Position numbers and translations under genes: made by a program | Shown here: positions 15,611 to 25,300 of the stretch, piece by piece | How the letters are laid out: each line of letters opens with the position of its first letter | Position numbering within the stretch: the first letter of the stretch is position 1 | NCBI RefSeq assembly: GCF_015533855.1 | Contig: NZ_AP024154.1 | Span: 3,230,501-3,294,500 of the forward strand | Direction: 5' to 3' | Length of the DNA stretch: 64,000 nt | DNA from: Echinicola sp. 20G | GTDB lineage: Bacteria > Bacteroidota > Bacteroidia > Cytophagales > Cyclobacteriaceae | The notes under the pieces: model-generated | What the model was told of the DNA's origin: nothing | The model's input: only the letters and a program-made list of their open reading frames with translations | The model's database searches: none

Positions 15611-17368
15611 TTATTTGATAATGATATCATATGGCATTCTGGCCATATTCCCTTTTAGCTTTTTCACCTTTTCAATTTGCTGATATAATTGATAAGTTTC
15701 TCCGAATCGGTAATTCATATATTTGGCTTCAATGTCGCTGCCAAACTCAGTCATAAGTTGTTCTAGAATATTTTTCTGCTTAGGGAAGTACAAGACACGG
15801 TAATTGTCTTCCAAATTGGCTTTTTCAGCAGCGATATTGATGGCATCATCAAGGCCACCAAGCACATCTACCAAGCCGTGTTTTTTTGCTTGCATGCCAC
15901 TCCAAACTCTTCCAGAAGCCACTTCTAATACCGCTTCCTTGCTCATGGCCCTTCCATCCGCGACTCTTTGGATAAAAGTGTCATAACCATCTTCAATTTG
16001 AGTTTGGATAATGTTTTTCTCTACTTCAGTCAATTCCCTAGTTGGGTTCATAAAGTCGGAAAATTCACCTGTTTTGGCTACGTCAACAGTGATACCAAGC
16101 TTATTGTTAAGTAAACCTTTCGCATTGAACCACATGCCAAAAATTCCGATTGACCCGGTAATGGTATTTGGCTGTGCTACGATGGTGTCAGCCGGAGCTG
16201 AGATATAGTAGCCTCCAGAAGCTGCTACTGCCGACATGGAAGCGATTACAGGCTTTACTTTTCTTGCTTCATTCATTTCCCTCCAAATAACTTCAGAGGC
16301 CAATACAGAACCTCCTGGAGAATTTACTCGAAGCACAATGGCCTTGATGTCGTCATCCATTCTGGCTTTCTTGATTTCTTTGGCGAAAATTTCTGAGCTA
16401 ATGACTCCTTCTGCCTCCCCGCTTACAATTTCTCCTTCAGCAATAATTACCGCAATACGATCGCCAGCTGTTAAATTTTTTGTTTTAGCGGTCTTATTGA
16501 TATTAGTGACATTGACCGTGGAAATCTCTGAATTCTCTTCCAAGCCTAATTTTTCTCTTAACAAGTCTTTCACTTGATCATCATACCAAATTCCGTCTAC
16601 CAAGCCTAAATCAACAGCATCCTGAGGTTTCCGCACCAACATCTGTTCGTTGATTTGCTTCAGTTTTGTGAGGTCTAAAGATCTGCTTTTGGCAATAGAC
16701 TGAATGGCATAGTTGTTAAGGTCCCCAAGAAAAGCCTCTGTTTGAAGGCGGTTGGCTTCACTCATTTTGTCCAGAATGAAAGGTTCTACTGCACTTTTGT
16801 ATTCTCCCACTCTGAATATCACTGGTTCAATTTCCAGTTTTTCTAACATTCCTTTGAAGAACAAGGCCTCTGAAGAAAGTCCATTGAACTCAAGGCCACC
16901 CATTGGGTTGAGGTAAATTTCACTGGCTGCAGAAGAAAGGAAATAACCTCCCTCACTGAATAATTCAGAGTAGGCCACCACAAATTTGCCAGAACTTTTG
17001 AAATCTTCAAGTTCGTTTCTTAGCTCAGTCAAAGCCGCAGGGTTTGCCATTACAGTTCCTGCCTGAAGATAAATACCTTTGATATTATCGTTGTCTTTGG
17101 CTGTCCTGATTGCTTTTTTCAAGTTGGTCAAACCAATTTTATAAGCAGAAGGGATGGGGCCGAATGAAGAAAGGTTCAAATTGTCTTCGGAAGTTCTTTC
17201 CACCAACATGATGTTTTCCAGGTTGATATGCAGAACAGTATTGTCTTTGATAGTGACTTTTTCTTCCGCAGTGGAAAGGGTGATCAGTCCGGCAAAGAAA
17301 AAGAAGCTGATGAGGGAAAAGATCATCAAGCCCACGATTACTGCCAAAACGTTACTTAAAAATTTCAT
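15611..17368 (-). CDS. sppA: Signal peptide peptidase SppA, 67K type
   Basis: A 585-residue membrane-bound serine protease of the long SppA form, which carries two homologous peptidase_S49 domains. One transmembrane helix spans about residues 10-30, with the rest periplasmic. The catalytic dyad is visible: Lys191 in GEYKSAVEPF of the N-terminal half and Ser384 in AASGGYYIS of the C-terminal half, matching the split active site of E. coli SppA (Lys209, Ser409). The VNSPGGSV loop precedes the nucleophile. It degrades residual signal peptides and membrane protein fragments in the envelope. It is transcribed divergently from folK, with 85 bases between the start codons, and ends at the shared bidirectional terminator. 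Confidence 0.94.
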   Translation of the reverse strand: MKFLSNVLAVIVGLMIFSLISFFFFAGLITLSTAEEKVTIKDNTVLHINLENIMLVERTSEDNLNLSSFGPIPSAYKIGLTNLKKAIRTAKDNDNIKGIYLQAGTVMANPAALTELRNELEDFKSSGKFVVAYSELFSEGGYFLSSAASEIYLNPMGGLEFNGLSSEALFFKGMLEKLEIEPVIFRVGEYKSAVEPFILDKMSEANRLQTEAFLGDLNNYAIQSIAKSRSLDLTKLKQINEQMLVRKPQDAVDLGLVDGIWYDDQVKDLLREKLGLEENSEISTVNVTNINKTAKTKNLTAGDRIAVIIAEGEIVSGEAEGVISSEIFAKEIKKARMDDDIKAIVLRVNSPGGSVLASEVIWREMNEARKVKPVIASMSAVAASGGYYISAPADTIVAQPNTITGSIGIFGMWFNAKGLLNNKLGITVDVAKTGEFSDFMNPTRELTEVEKNIIQTQIEDGYDTFIQRVADGRAMSKEAVLEVASGRVWSGMQAKKHGLVDVLGGLDDAINIAAEKANLEDNYRVLYFPKQKNILEQLMTEFGSDIEAKYMNYRFGETYQLYQQIEKVKKLKGNMARMPYDIIIK

Positions 17369-17453
17369 GCTTAATTCTATTTTGTAAAGTCCGAAAATAA
17401 TTCTTTTTTCTTACTTTCTGTTAGTTTTACGGCTGAAATTAGCGTAGTTAATA

Positions 17454-17936
17454 ATGGAGCAAGTGGTATTATTGATAGGAGGGAATATAGGCGACCGATT
17501 TGGGCTGATTGCTCAGGCGGAAGCTTTGCTGACCGAGGAGTTTAAGGTTACGGGCAAATCATCCATCTATGAAACAGAAGCTTGGGGTGGAAGCTCTGAG
17601 GGTAATTATTTGAACAGGGCTTTGGTTTTGGAAGTGAAAAGAGAGGCAGAGGAACTTCTGGATATCACTCAGGGCATTGAGGATAGACTAGGGCGTACAC
17701 GAGAGAAGAAGTGGGGAGATCGGACAATGGACATAGATATTATTTATTTCGGAGAGAACATTGTCGATACAGATCGACTGAAAGTGCCTCATCCATTTTT
17801 AGCAGAAAGAAGGTTTGTTCTTGAGCCCCTGGCTGAAGTTCTTCCCGACTTTGTTCATCCAATTTTTGGCAAGACCAATAATGAGCTTTTGAGGCTTTGC
17901 AAAGATGAAAGCAAAGTGGAGAGGCTGAAACCATAA
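17454..17936 (+). CDS. folK: 6-hydroxymethyl-7,8-dihydropterin pyrophosphokinase
   Basis: A 160-residue cytoplasmic folate-synthesis enzyme, normal length for HPPK. It transfers pyrophosphate from ATP to 6-hydroxymethyl-7,8-dihydropterin. Visible signatures are LLIGGNIGDR at the N-terminus, YETEAWG and NYLNRALVLEV around the pterin site, and the PROSITE-type segment DRTMDIDIIYFG with its two Mg-binding Asp, followed by VPHPFLAERRFVLEPLAEV. No other fol gene adjoins it; it faces sppA across a short divergent promoter region. I see no fusion to FolB or FolP. Confidence 0.95.
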   Translation: MEQVVLLIGGNIGDRFGLIAQAEALLTEEFKVTGKSSIYETEAWGGSSEGNYLNRALVLEVKREAEELLDITQGIEDRLGRTREKKWGDRTMDIDIIYFGENIVDTDRLKVPHPFLAERRFVLEPLAEVLPDFVHPIFGKTNNELLRLCKDESKVERLKP

Positions 17937-18076
17937 TATGGTAAGTTGATAGTATTTTGAAATACAAAATCAGGTTATTGGTTTACATAATTGATTATAC
18001 ATATATAAATTGAGCTATTTTTAATCTCTTTTTCCATATTTTTGATTTTATGTATAATTAATTGATTTTTATTTCT

Positions 18077-18550
18077 ATGAAAAAGTCTCTTCTTTATTTA
18101 AGTTTACTTAGTTTTTTGCTGATATTCTCCTGTAACAATGGTGATGATGAAGATGATGAGCCTGCCATTACCGGGAGTGGGACCATAAGTTTGCAAGGTA
18201 GCGATACCGATAAGGTAGGCACTAGTTTGGTGGTTGGGAATGTTGCCTATGGTCGGGATGATTTGACAGGGTTGGAAGAATCCATCATCGTCGTAGATGA
18301 AGGAAGTACGATTACCGATACCGTTCACCCCAAAGACCCAATGAATACTTTTGTGATGGTGGTCAGCGATATTGCCATCTCAATGAGTATTATCAAAAAC
18401 GGCACTAAATATGACTATACCTGTGCCATGGATGCATGTGGTGAAATTGATTTTGATGTGTCAGGTAAAAAGGCAGTGCTCGATAATACTATTGTGGTCA
18501 ATGCTGAAACCAGTGAAGTATTGGTTATGGATGGTGTAATTACATGGTAA
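18077..18550 (+). CDS. Small lipoprotein of unknown function
   Basis: About 157 residues. I place the start at ATG 18077 rather than an upstream TTG because it gives a proper lipoprotein signal (MKKSLLYLSLL, lipobox ending IFSC at Cys19). An acidic linker (NNGDDEDDEP) follows, then a beta-rich domain of about 125 residues. Features include repeated VVGN, VVDEGST and VVNAETSEVLV strand-like segments and a Cys pair (TCAMDAC) that could form a disulfide. I recognise no named family. It stands alone, between folK and a MATE exporter, in the same direction but with gaps of about 140 and 185 bases. Confidence 0.6.
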   Translation: MKKSLLYLSLLSFLLIFSCNNGDDEDDEPAITGSGTISLQGSDTDKVGTSLVVGNVAYGRDDLTGLEESIIVVDEGSTITDTVHPKDPMNTFVMVVSDIAISMSIIKNGTKYDYTCAMDACGEIDFDVSGKKAVLDNTIVVNAETSEVLVMDGVITW

Positions 18551-18735
18551 TTGAAAGTGATTCATTTTAATAATTTTAGATTAATTACCTGATTTTTTTG
18601 TGATTTATCTCCATATTTTCCAAATTTGGAGCATTATGAAGTCGTAGTTTTTATAATCGGATCTTATAGCGCCTCATAGAGGACTTTTAGGCTGCTCTTT
18701 TAAGAGTGGTATTTTTAGTTATTTACCGAATATAT

Positions 18736-20127
18736 ATGACTTTAGTAAAAATCATCAAACATTTCAGAAAAGCCGTTAGTGGGACAGAAGAGGACTATAC
18801 GGTAGGGAGTATTCGCAAAGCTATCTTTTACCTATCCATTCCAATGATTTTGGAAATGCTGATGGAGTCCCTCTTTGCGGTGGTTGATATCTTCTTTGTC
18901 GGCAAGCTTGGAGTGCAGGCAGTGGCTACTGTGGGATTGACAGAATCCGTATTGACGATAGTATATTCTGTGGCCATTGGTTTAAGTATGGCCGCCACAG
19001 CTGTAGTAGCCAGAAGAATAGGAGAAAAAAAGAAAAAAGCAGCATCGGAAGCAGCTTTTCAGGCGATTTGCATCTGCGCTGGTCTGGCAATTTCAGTAGG
19101 ACTGTTAGGGCTAATCTTTGCCAAGGATTTATTGACCATCATGGGAGGGGAGCCAGATTTGGTCAATTCTGGTTACAAGTACACCCAAGTGATTTTTGCG
19201 GGTAATATCAGTGTAATGTTGTTGTTCCTGATCAATGGTGTTTTTCGGGGTGCGGGGAATGCAGTGATTGCCATGAGAACACTTTGGCTGGCCAATGGGA
19301 TCAATATTGTATTGGATCCACTATTGATCTTTGGGATAGGCTTTATGCCTGAGCTAGGTTTGGAAGGTGCAGCATGGGCCACGACCATTGGAAGGTCAAT
19401 AGGAGTACTCTATCAGTTTTCAGTGCTTTTAAGGGGAAAGTCTATTGTCAGTTTTCACTGGGAAGTTTTGCGTTTTAAGTGGAAAACTGTCAAAAATATA
19501 TTAAAGATAGCAATAGGGGGAATGGGCCAGTTTCTGATTGAATCGGCCAGCTGGATCATATTGATGAGAATTGTCTCAGTAAGTGGGAGTGTAGCTTTAG
19601 CTGGATTTACCATTGCTATTAGGTTGATTATTTTTGCTTTGCTTCCTGCAATGGGTTTTTCCAATGCTGCAGCCACCTTGGTGGGGCAAAACTTGGGAGC
19701 TGGTCAGCCAGAGCGTGCAGAGCATTCGGCTTGGAAAGCAGCCCATTATACCGCTGTTTTCTTAGGAGTGTGGGGAGCTATTTTCTTTTTGGGAGGAGAA
19801 ACCGTTATCGGTTGGTTCAATGATAATCCTGAGGTAGTAGCTGTTGGGGGAAATGGTTTGGGGATTATCTGTTTAGGTTATGTTTTCTTTGCCTACGGCA
19901 TGGTGATGAGCCAATCCTTAAATGGAGCAGGAGATACTAAAACACCAACTATTATTAATATTTGTGTATTGTGGTTGTTTCAGTTACCACTGGCCTATGT
20001 GCTGTCAACATATTTTGGTTTAGGAGCGAATGGTGTTTTTATTGCCATTGCAGTTGGTCACTCCGTGCATGCCTTGGTCAGTGGGTGGATATTCAATAAG
20101 GGTAAATGGAAATTGGTGGAGGTTTAA
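18736..20127 (+). CDS. MATE family efflux transporter
   Basis: A 463-residue inner-membrane exporter with twelve predicted transmembrane helices in two six-helix halves. I chose ATG 18736; an upstream GTG at 18706 adds ten residues of no obvious role. The amphipathic opening (VKIIKHFRKAV) precedes YTVGSIRKAIFYLSIPMILEML, typical for MatE. The AGNAVIAM and GAGDTKTPT segments lie at the equivalent positions of the two MatE repeats. Export of cationic drugs or metabolites with Na+ or H+ import is the family activity; the substrate is not determined by sequence. It is a single-gene unit converging on the porin gene. Confidence 0.93.
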   Translation: MTLVKIIKHFRKAVSGTEEDYTVGSIRKAIFYLSIPMILEMLMESLFAVVDIFFVGKLGVQAVATVGLTESVLTIVYSVAIGLSMAATAVVARRIGEKKKKAASEAAFQAICICAGLAISVGLLGLIFAKDLLTIMGGEPDLVNSGYKYTQVIFAGNISVMLLFLINGVFRGAGNAVIAMRTLWLANGINIVLDPLLIFGIGFMPELGLEGAAWATTIGRSIGVLYQFSVLLRGKSIVSFHWEVLRFKWKTVKNILKIAIGGMGQFLIESASWIILMRIVSVSGSVALAGFTIAIRLIIFALLPAMGFSNAAATLVGQNLGAGQPERAEHSAWKAAHYTAVFLGVWGAIFFLGGETVIGWFNDNPEVVAVGGNGLGIICLGYVFFAYGMVMSQSLNGAGDTKTPTIINICVLWLFQLPLAYVLSTYFGLGANGVFIAIAVGHSVHALVSGWIFNKGKWKLVEV

Positions 20128-20166
20128 AGGTGAGGCTTTGAGATTATAGTTTAAGATATGTTTAGC

Positions 20167-21402
20167 CTAAAAATCATAATAGAAAAGCAGGTTGAACCTC
20201 ACGGCATTGCCTTTTACATTATTGTAGTCTACACGCCTGCCGTAAATGATTTCGGCGCCCAGTTTAGCACCTTCAATAAAATCCCAGAAAGTATTTGCCC
20301 TCCATGTCGTTCCTCTTCTAAATGCATTGTCTGGGTTGAATTCAAATTCTTCCGTTTGAACAATAGAATAAATAATATTAGAGGAAAGGCCTTCATACCA
20401 TAAGTATTCATACCCTAGGTAACCACCCCATGAGAAAGGAACATGAGGGTTTTCGCCCTGATCAAGAATGACGTCAAGACCGTTATCGTTGAGGTCTTTT
20501 AAAAAGCTGGAGATGGCTTGTCCCCCTGCAATTTGGACGTGCCATTTACTGTTGGAAGTAATATTTCCATAAGAAGAGGAAGCTACCCCCCATCCAGGCC
20601 GGACAATGAGTTTGTTAGAGTCAGTCCTGGCGGAAAGCATGGGGATGATCCCAGAAACTTGTAGATAGCCCCATTGAAAGTTTTTATCTGCTTTTCCAGT
20701 AATATTGGGGATTAGCTGGAAGGTTTGAATGGTCAAGGAATCAGGTATCGATAAGTCAGGGATTAAATACTCCAATCCAAGAGAAATATTCATTCCATGT
20801 ATAGGTTTCGGCAAACTGTATCGTAATTGTGGGGTTCGGGATCGAACTGAACCACTAGGGCCAGAGAAGTCGGCCGTTGCAGGCAATGCTGCCACTTGGG
20901 AAAACAAGCTCCAAGTTTGTCCAACCAAAAAGTTTTTGTATTGCCCATAAGCATGACGAATCCTAAAGCCGTTGGGACCGGCAAAATCTGTTTCAATTCT
21001 TGCAAAAAGGTTACCGGCACTGGTTTTACGTGTGACTTCAAAACCCATCCTAGTTTGATCTAGCCCATTGTAATAGTTTGGAAGCGGGTCATTATTGAGT
21101 CCCGTGGGAATATCATATGTCCTAAAGAAGTTTTTGTTAGAGAAATTCATTTCATCAAAGACGATCAGCATTCTAATCGATCCTATGATGCGCATTTCCA
21201 TTTGTTTGTCAGGTGAAAGAATGAAAATCCCACGATTTTGGGCAATGTCCAACGGTGCATCTTCCACTTTTGAAGTAGTGTCTTTTCTAAGGGTATCGGC
21301 AGGGCTAATATTTTGCAGATTGACAGAGACTTGTTCATCTTGCGCAAGTACAGCCTTTGTGCCCAACAAGCAAATAATAAAAATCCATAAGACAATGCGC
21401 AT
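20167..21402 (-). CDS. DcaP-like outer-membrane porin
   Basis: A 411-residue secreted protein with a clear signal peptide ending VLA-Q. The mature protein begins with a Lys/Asp-rich stretch, then alternating aromatic and polar strands such as MEMRIIGSIRMLIVFDEMNF, NLFARIETDF and FRIRHAYGQYKNFLVGQTW. These resemble the DcaP trimeric porin family and related phosphate-selective-porin-like barrels. It ends in an aromatic residue (YYDF), as outer-membrane barrels do. Uptake of small anionic solutes is the known family property; the substrate here is not evident. No transporter or catabolic gene lies next to it. Confidence 0.75.
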   Translation of the reverse strand: MRIVLWIFIICLLGTKAVLAQDEQVSVNLQNISPADTLRKDTTSKVEDAPLDIAQNRGIFILSPDKQMEMRIIGSIRMLIVFDEMNFSNKNFFRTYDIPTGLNNDPLPNYYNGLDQTRMGFEVTRKTSAGNLFARIETDFAGPNGFRIRHAYGQYKNFLVGQTWSLFSQVAALPATADFSGPSGSVRSRTPQLRYSLPKPIHGMNISLGLEYLIPDLSIPDSLTIQTFQLIPNITGKADKNFQWGYLQVSGIIPMLSARTDSNKLIVRPGWGVASSSYGNITSNSKWHVQIAGGQAISSFLKDLNDNGLDVILDQGENPHVPFSWGGYLGYEYLWYEGLSSNIIYSIVQTEEFEFNPDNAFRRGTTWRANTFWDFIEGAKLGAEIIYGRRVDYNNVKGNAVRFNLLFYYDF

Positions 21403-21725
21403 AATTCAATCAATTAAACAATTCAATAAGCTTAAATAAAATCAATCTAACTTATAGTTTGGGGAATGCTTCTTGAAAATAGCAATAAAAATAAGTGCAT
21501 GGTAAAAAAATCACTTCAAATTGAGGTTAATATGTTGATTTTTAGTTCATCTGCAGTTGTTCTATTTTAGAATAACTGACAAATATCTGGTGAGAAAATG
21601 AGCTTGTTGTCTAAAAAATAAGATTCATTTCAAGTTTTACTGATAGCAATAAAATGGCTAAAAGTTGTTAAACTGTCTCGAAAGGATTTAGAAGATACCC
21701 CGAATTTCCGAGACAGTTCAGAGGC
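21403..21725. other. Intergenic region between porin and HopJ-like gene
   Basis: About 320 bases, AT-rich, holding the promoter of the minus-strand porin gene on its left side and the inverted repeat 21671-21718 on its right. I see no coding frame. Confidence 0.6.
21671..21718. repeat. Perfect 10-bp inverted repeat downstream of the HopJ-like gene
   Basis: AACTGTCTCG at 21671-21680 is complementary to CGAGACAGTT at 21709-21718, with 28 bases between. It starts 8 bases past the minus-strand stop. On that strand it is followed by TTTAACAACTTTT, so it may be a terminator with a large loop. Confidence 0.5.
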
Positions 21726-22061
21726 TTATTTCGATTTCAATGCTTGTTGCTCAAAGTCTATTCCTTCCCAACTCGTTTGCATGAAACTGCGAATATTTTG
21801 ATGCCCTGATCCATTTGGGTCTTGAAGGACATCAATTCTATAAAAATCTCCAAAAAGCTGAAGAGTTTGCTCTTTGTTTAGGTTTTGGATTTTGGCGAAG
21901 CTGAAGATTTTGCAAGAACCATTGTTTTGGCCGGCTTCATTTACGGTGTCACCATTGGTAAACCTTGTAGGAGAAAAAAGGTAATGCTCATCAATGTGGG
22001 CAATGGTTTCCTGAAAAGTAACTGCTTCAGGTGATTTCTGGATTTTTTCAATCAGCGTCAT
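21726..22061 (-). CDS. HopJ-family protein
   Basis: About 111 residues from ATG 22061, which gives the standard family start (MTLIEKIQKSPEAVTFQETI); an upstream ATG adds 16 residues of no family match. The FSPTRFTNGDTVNEAGQNNGSCKIFSFA core and the QLFGDFYR and GSGHQNIRSFM segments are hallmarks of the HopJ family (named after a Pseudomonas type III effector). Members are widespread in bacteria lacking type III secretion, so the name should not be read as virulence. The small soluble protein has no signal peptide. Function is unknown. Confidence 0.85.
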   Translation of the reverse strand: MTLIEKIQKSPEAVTFQETIAHIDEHYLFSPTRFTNGDTVNEAGQNNGSCKIFSFAKIQNLNKEQTLQLFGDFYRIDVLQDPNGSGHQNIRSFMQTSWEGIDFEQQALKSK

Positions 22062-22150
22062 GTTGTCTGTAATTTTTGAGGCAAAAATAGGATATTGTTT
22101 TTTCTGCACAGCTCATTTTGAGAAGTTTTAACCAGATTGTATTGAGGTTG

Positions 22151-22189
22151 AAACAAAAAAGCCCTTTGCCAATTCATTGGCAAAGGGCT
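22151..22189 (-). terminator. Terminator of the alpha/beta hydrolase gene
   Basis: A 13-bp perfect stem (22160-22172 with 22177-22189, loop TTCA) lies 26 bases past the minus-strand stop and is followed on that strand by TTTTTTGTTTC. Confidence 0.9.
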
Positions 22190-22214
22190 ATAAGACCATT
22201 AAATTGTTATCAGG

Positions 22215-23066
22215 CTATTTTTTCAAGAAGTCTAACAAAAGCTTATCCAACTCCTTACGATGGGTAAGGTTCAGGCCATGTGGGGCATTTGGAATGACAT
22301 GATACTCGTTATCAGCGATGCCTTTAGCGGCTTGATCGGCAGAAGTTTTGATGGGTACGATGTTATCAGCATCTCCATGAACAATCAATGTAGGTACTGT
22401 GACATTTTTTAGCTCAGCTCTAAAATCTGTTCCCGCCCAAGCTTCTGCGGCTTTTATGGTAGCAATAGGAGAGGCATGTGAAGCAATGGAGAAATCATAT
22501 TCTAAATTGGCTTCAGACATCCGTCCCTTGTTTTCTTGATAATTATAGAAGTTCTTATGAAAGTCTTTCAAGAAACCAACTCGATTGCTTTTCAATGCTT
22601 CCATAATACTATTTAGAACCTCTGATGGCACTCCATCAGGATTATCTTCTTTTTTAGCCACCAAAGGGATGATTGATGCAATAAGTGCCGCTTTGGATAT
22701 TCGCTCAGTACCATAATCTGTTAGATAGCGAACAACTTCTCCACCGCCCATACTGAAACCAACAATGGTGACCTTATGAAGATCTAGCTGTTGGATGATT
22801 GCATTTAAATCACTGGCCAAGGATGAATAGTCGTAACCATCAAGAGGATGGGAAGATAACCCAAAACCTCTTCTGTCATAGCTGATCACGCGATAACCAG
22901 CTTCCAACAGCGTTTGTACTTGGCCTTCCCATGCTTGATGGCTAAGCGGCCATCCATGAATCAAAATGACTGGTTGACCCTGTCCATAATCTTGATAATA
23001 TATATCAATAGGTTGATTTCCTTTTTCATTCGTTAAAAATGGCATTGCAATTTGATTTATGTTCAA
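22215..23066 (-). CDS. Alpha/beta hydrolase, non-haem haloperoxidase-like
   Basis: A 283-residue alpha/beta-hydrolase-fold enzyme. The oxyanion-loop motif ILIHGWPLSHQAWE is followed by SYDRRGFGLSSHP. The nucleophile elbow is VGFSMGGGEV, the acid is probably Asp in VHGDADNIVP, and the base is His in NAPHGLN. This combination, and the DRRGFG signature, place it with the cofactor-free chloroperoxidase and arylesterase group. The natural substrate is unknown; such proteins are usually esterases whose haloperoxidase activity is incidental. The start may be the ATG at 23066 or the one 7 codons later. It is a monocistronic unit with its own strong terminator. Confidence 0.88.
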   Translation of the reverse strand: MNINQIAMPFLTNEKGNQPIDIYYQDYGQGQPVILIHGWPLSHQAWEGQVQTLLEAGYRVISYDRRGFGLSSHPLDGYDYSSLASDLNAIIQQLDLHKVTIVGFSMGGGEVVRYLTDYGTERISKAALIASIIPLVAKKEDNPDGVPSEVLNSIMEALKSNRVGFLKDFHKNFYNYQENKGRMSEANLEYDFSIASHASPIATIKAAEAWAGTDFRAELKNVTVPTLIVHGDADNIVPIKTSADQAAKGIADNEYHVIPNAPHGLNLTHRKELDKLLLDFLKK

Positions 23067-23198
23067 AGATTGGTTTGCTATTATTAACGAATTCAGAAAG
23101 GGCTTTGTTTGACTTGGGCCGAGGGGATTTACAAGAATTTCATCAATCAGTTATTGGTGTGGAGGAAATCACCATAGGGATATTTTTGAATGCAAATT

Positions 23199-23867
23199 TT
23201 AGCGATTGACTGACTTAAGTTCTAAAGATCCGTTTACATCTTGAGAGATGGAAGGTTGGCCGATATAATTCACTTCTGCTTTTCCATTTACATCGATATC
23301 CAATACCTCACTACATGCAATATCAAACTCTCCAGATCCATTTACATCAATATAGGTGGTTTTGCTTTGGAGGTTGAAATTGGATACTTCCATTTTTCCT
23401 TCGGCTATGAATGTTTGATGATTCACCGAACCTTCCAGTTCAACCTCTGATTTACCATACGAGGTAATGGTAAGCTCATTGAAATCAATAGTGCCTTCAC
23501 AAGTGATTTCGCTATTGCCATCAATTTGAATTTCTACCAAGTCAGGCACAGCAACTACCACTGTTACCGGTTTAGTGTTATTAAGGCAATTTATTTTTCT
23601 TTCAAAACCTACTTGTAACTCGTCATTCTTCACTCGGTATTCCATCACATCCATTAAAGCTTGTTCAGCCAGGATAGTAACAGAAGGAGTAGTAGATTGG
23701 ATAATTTTTAAATCAATTGGTCCGGTCAATTCTACTTTGTCGAAATCTTCTAAATTGGTTAGTTCATACTCACGGATGACTCCATCACCTTTGATGCATA
23801 AACGATTCTCATGACAAGAGAATAGAATAACTGAAATTATAATTGAGAAAACGATATTGAATTTCAT
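23199..23867 (-). CDS. DUF2807 beta-helix lipoprotein (GIN domain)
   Basis: A 222-residue secreted protein. The signal peptide runs into a lipobox-like sequence ending at Cys18 (VILFSC). The mature part is the head-GIN domain (DUF2807): repeated short beta strands with Gly/Asn turns such as VELTGPIDLKI, IQIDGNSEITCEG, TSYGKSEVELEG and IDVNGSGEFDI, which stack into a right-handed beta helix. The family is very common in Bacteroidota, and its suggested adhesin role is unproven. It stands between bioA and the hydrolase with no clear functional tie to either. Confidence 0.85.
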   Translation of the reverse strand: MKFNIVFSIIISVILFSCHENRLCIKGDGVIREYELTNLEDFDKVELTGPIDLKIIQSTTPSVTILAEQALMDVMEYRVKNDELQVGFERKINCLNNTKPVTVVVAVPDLVEIQIDGNSEITCEGTIDFNELTITSYGKSEVELEGSVNHQTFIAEGKMEVSNFNLQSKTTYIDVNGSGEFDIACSEVLDIDVNGKAEVNYIGQPSISQDVNGSLELKSVNR

Positions 23868-23974
23868 ACTTCCTTGGTTTTAATAATTTTTACGTTGCTG
23901 TAAATTATTGACACCAAGCTGGAGGGATACCCTGAGTGGAGTATTGAAAAAAATCAATTTATTTTCTCTATCGA

Positions 23975-23991
23975 ACTTTGACGATCAAAGT
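23975..23991. repeat. Short palindrome between bioA and the DUF2807 gene
   Basis: ACTTTGA and TCAAAGT form a perfect 7-bp inverted repeat with a 3-base loop, 11 bases past the bioA stop. There is no U-tract on either strand, so it may be an operator or a weak terminator. Confidence 0.3.
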
Positions 23992-24002
23992 CAAAGGGGA
24001 TT

Positions 24003-25292
24003 TTATGAGGAAATATAGGCGCGAATTCCATCACACATGGCATTGGTAAGTTGATTTAACTCTTCCTGTGAAATCACAAAAGGAGGCATGGTGTAGATCA
24101 ATTTGCCAAAAGGCCTGAGCCAAAGACTTCTGTCCAATAATTCTTTTTGAATCAAAGCTATGTCTACATTGTCTTTCATTTCTACCACACCGATTGCCCC
24201 CAGCACCCTTACTTCTTGCACAGCTTCTAATTCCTCCAATTCTGGTAAAGTTTCTTTAAGGTGTTTTTCGATTCTCTTAACATCGTCTTGCCACTGTTTC
24301 CCAAGTAATAATTTGATACTGGCAAGGGCCGTAGCGCAGGCCAGCGGGTTGCCCATGAAAGTCGGGCCATGCATAAAAACTCCAGGTGAGCCTGAGGAAA
24401 TGGTCATGGCTACATCTGTAGAACAGAATGTGGCAGCAAAAGATAAATACCCGCCTGTCAAAGCTTTTCCGACGCACATGATATCAGGTGTGATTTGGGC
24501 ATGCTCACAGGCAAATAGCTTTCCTGTTCGACCAAATCCCGTTGCTATTTCATCTGCAATCAAAAGGATGTTGTACTTTTCACAAAGGCGCTTGATTGCT
24601 TTTAAGTATTCAGGATGGTAAAACCGCATACCTCCTGCACCTTGAACGATGGGCTCAAGAATAAAGGCAGCAATTTCTTCTTGATGGGCCTTTAGGGTTT
24701 TTTCTACCTCATCTATTTCCCCCCGTAAAAGTGGTCCGTCAAATTTGGATTGTGGTGCGGGAAGGAAGATTTGTGGAGAAAGTCGGTTATTAAAAATACT
24801 GTGCATTCCGGTGACAGGATCGCAGACGGACATGTCATGCCAAGTGTCTCCATGATAACCGTTTCGCACAGTAATAAAACGGTTTTTACTGTTTTGTCCT
24901 TTAGAATGCCAGTATTGCAAGGCCATCTTCATGGAAACTTCCACAGCAACAGAACCTGAATCACTGTAAAAAACATGCTCAAGCCCTTCTGGTACAATTT
25001 GTAAAAGTAACTTTGTCAATTCAGCTGCAGGCTGGTGAGTAATGCCTCCAAACATCACATGAGCCATTTTATCCAGCTGGTTTTGAATGGCGTTGTTCAA
25101 TTCAGGAACGTTATAGCCATGAATGGTTGACCACCAGCTTGACATACCATCTATGACTTTGGAGCCATCTTCCAATTCCAGAAAAACGCCTCTGGCGCTT
25201 TTGACCACAAGATTGTCTGTTTCTCTTGAGGCAGAAGTATAGGGGTGCCAGATATGTTTATTGTCGATAGATAGGATCTCTTGTTGGGTCAT
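24003..25292 (-). CDS. bioA: Adenosylmethionine-8-amino-7-oxononanoate aminotransferase
   Basis: A 429-residue PLP enzyme of biotin synthesis that converts KAPA to DAPA with S-adenosylmethionine as amino donor. Class-III aminotransferase signatures are visible: HIWHPYTSA and the [14 protein letters not shown] active-site segment specific to Bio[36 protein letters not shown] with PLP-ring Asp247, and PLP Lys276 in CVGKALTGG. Length is normal. No other bio gene (bioB, D, F, C) is in the window. A 57-residue membrane protein gene ends 8 bases upstream of the start, so the two are probably co-transcribed. Confidence 0.95.
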   Translation of the reverse strand: MTQQEILSIDNKHIWHPYTSASRETDNLVVKSARGVFLELEDGSKVIDGMSSWWSTIHGYNVPELNNAIQNQLDKMAHVMFGGITHQPAAELTKLLLQIVPEGLEHVFYSDSGSVAVEVSMKMALQYWHSKGQNSKNRFITVRNGYHGDTWHDMSVCDPVTGMHSIFNNRLSPQIFLPAPQSKFDGPLLRGEIDEVEKTLKAHQEEIAAFILEPIVQGAGGMRFYHPEYLKAIKRLCEKYNILLIADEIATGFGRTGKLFACEHAQITPDIMCVGKALTGGYLSFAATFCSTDVAMTISSGSPGVFMHGPTFMGNPLACATALASIKLLLGKQWQDDVKRIEKHLKETLPELEELEAVQEVRVLGAIGVVEMKDNVDIALIQKELLDRSLWLRPFGKLIYTMPPFVISQEELNQLTNAMCDGIRAYISS

Positions 25293-25300
25293 ATGATGTG

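Noticed and set aside
21726..22061. Reading the HopJ-like gene as a type III effector and a sign of host interaction
   Set aside because: No type III secretion gene is present, and the family is widespread in free-living bacteria.
24160..24621. A 153-codon frame antisense to bioA
   Set aside because: It lies wholly inside bioA, which has intact catalytic motifs; the antisense product resembles no family.
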